Shown one piece after another: positions 63,261 through 64,000 of a DNA stretch of 64,000 nt (the stretch's first letter is position 1; each line of letters starts with the position of its first letter). The notes under the pieces are model-generated. The model was given only the letters and a program-made list of their open reading frames with translations. It had not been told where the DNA came from and ran no database searches. The translations under genes and the position numbers were made by a program. Where the stretch lies: the NCBI RefSeq assembly GCF_024105635.1, contig NZ_WYDQ01000001.1, positions 682,001 through 746,000 on the forward strand. Direction: 5' to 3'. Source of the DNA: Oceanicola sp. 502str15 (GTDB lineage: Bacteria > Pseudomonadota > Alphaproteobacteria > Rhodobacterales > Rhodobacteraceae).

Positions 63261-64000
63261 GGCAGCACCGCCAGCCGCTCGGTGAGCAGGGCAAAGAAGC
63301 CCGGGGCGTCGACATCTCCCATGAAGGTGGCATTGGCCGGGCGGTCCGAGACGCCCCACCAGTCGGCCACGGTCATGCCGCGGGTGAGGGGGCTGCGGGT
63401 TTCGATCTCGACGTTGATATGCCGCCCGGTGAAGAGGGTGGGGTCGAGCAGGTAGGCGATGGTCGAGGGGTCGTGCAGCGGGGCGCCCTGCGAGCCGTAT
63501 TTCGCCGTGTCGAAGCGCTCGAAAAAGCCGATCCAGCCCGCGACCACCTCGCCGGTGCGGTTGCCGAGCGCCGCGATGGCCTCGACCCGGGGCGGGGTGA
63601 CGAGCAGCCTGTGGGTGACGTCGAGCGACATCACGGTGATCGGCGCGCCGCATCCGAACACGATTTCAGCCGCTTCCGGGTCGACGTAGATGTTGAACTC
63701 GGCTGCCGGGGTGATGTTGCCCACTTCGAAATAGGCCCCGCCCATCAGCACGATCTCGGCGATCCTCGGCGCGATGTCAGGCGCCTTCTGCAGCGCGGTG
63801 GCGATGTTGGTCAGCGGCGCGAGCGGGCAGAGGGTGACGGTGCCCGCCGGCGCGCTGCGCAGGGTGTCGATGATGAAATCGACCGCGTGGGTGTCTTGCA
63901 GCGGCAGGGCGGGCTCGGGCAGGTCGTAGCCGTCGAGCCCGGACTGGCCGTGCACATGTTCGGCAGTGGTGAGCGCCTGCTTCATCGGCGCGTCGCAGCC
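63257..64000 (-). CDS. Inosine/uridine-preferring nucleoside hydrolase, C-terminal part
   Basis: The frame runs on past 63985 to the window edge (GCDAP before the Met), so the N-terminus with the DTDPGIDD-type calcium site is cut off. Seen: LAPLTNIATALQKAP, IVLMGGAYFEVGN, AEFNIYVDPEAAEIVF and HDPSTIAYLLDP, all family motifs. It splits nucleosides into base and ribose. Coupled to the GNAT gene. Confidence 0.92.
   Translation of the reverse strand, partial: GCDAPMKQALTTAEHVHGQSGLDGYDLPEPALPLQDTHAVDFIIDTLRSAPAGTVTLCPLAPLTNIATALQKAPDIAPRIAEIVLMGGAYFEVGNITPAAEFNIYVDPEAAEIVFGCGAPITVMSLDVTHRLLVTPPRVEAIAALGNRTGEVVAGWIGFFERFDTAKYGSQGAPLHDPSTIAYLLDPTLFTGRHINVEIETRSPLTRGMTVADWWGVSDRPANATFMGDVDAPGFFALLTERLAVLP

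Overview
The window looks like a chromosome segment from a high-GC alphaproteobacterium of the Rhodobacteraceae (roseobacter group). The evidence is the codon use, the gene families (DUF4112 protein, TfoX C-terminal protein, LapG-type peptidase, NTT-rich TRAP and Liv transport) and the IF-3 N-terminus. This placement is inferred from sequence character alone.

Left backbone (1 to about 16.6 kb): an OmpA-type C-terminus, an XdhC-family protein with a stand-alone molybdopterin-binding domain, two linked unknown genes, infC (apparently starting at AUA), an Ala/Glu-rich membrane-anchored protein, an ABC-F ATPase, a short-chain dehydrogenase and ndk. These are followed by several small unknown proteins, including one with a CheD/CNF-like Cys-His arrangement, and by a ThDP enzyme with a PcaIJ-type CoA-transferase. 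The last genes are a LapG-like cysteine peptidase facing two paralogous secreted proteins.

Island (16,647 to 60,417): a 46-bp perfect direct repeat of the 3' part of tRNA-Asn(GTT) occurs at 16647-16692 and again as the 3' part of the intact tRNA gene at 60373-60447. The about 43.7 kb between the copies is almost entirely catabolic: three transporters (Fe3+/polyamine-type ABC, Liv-type ABC, TRAP), two different Baeyer-Villiger-type monooxygenases, a crotonase very like 6-oxocamphor hydrolase, two lactonase-type hydrolases (SMP-30 and amidohydrolase), and four CoA-activating enzymes. It also holds two acyl-CoA dehydrogenases with their own ETF, a MaoC/Ltp2-like/DUF35 hydratase-aldolase set, a thiolase, and a valine-like distal pathway (HIBYL-CoA hydrolase, 3-hydroxyisobutyrate dehydrogenase). 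No integrase or transposase is visible.

The island appears to carry its own regulon. A 17-bp dyad, TGCAACG-N3-CRTTGCA, occurs at twelve places, in front of essentially every transcription unit of the island, and I did not see it in the flanks. The TetR-family gene at 46597-47265 is the obvious candidate regulator; a LysR gene at 30831-31781 has a separate 20-bp dyad in its promoter. Taken together I infer a self-regulated island for breakdown of an alicyclic or terpenoid ketone: uptake, ring opening by Baeyer-Villiger oxidation and/or retro-Claisen hydrolysis, lactone hydrolysis, CoA activation, beta-oxidation and aldolytic shortening, then branched C4 units through the isobutyryl-CoA route. 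The actual substrate cannot be read from sequence.

Right backbone (60.4 to 64 kb): the tRNA-Asn, a metallo-beta-lactamase-fold hydrolase, an EnvZ-like histidine kinase, a GNAT acetyltransferase and a truncated nucleoside hydrolase.
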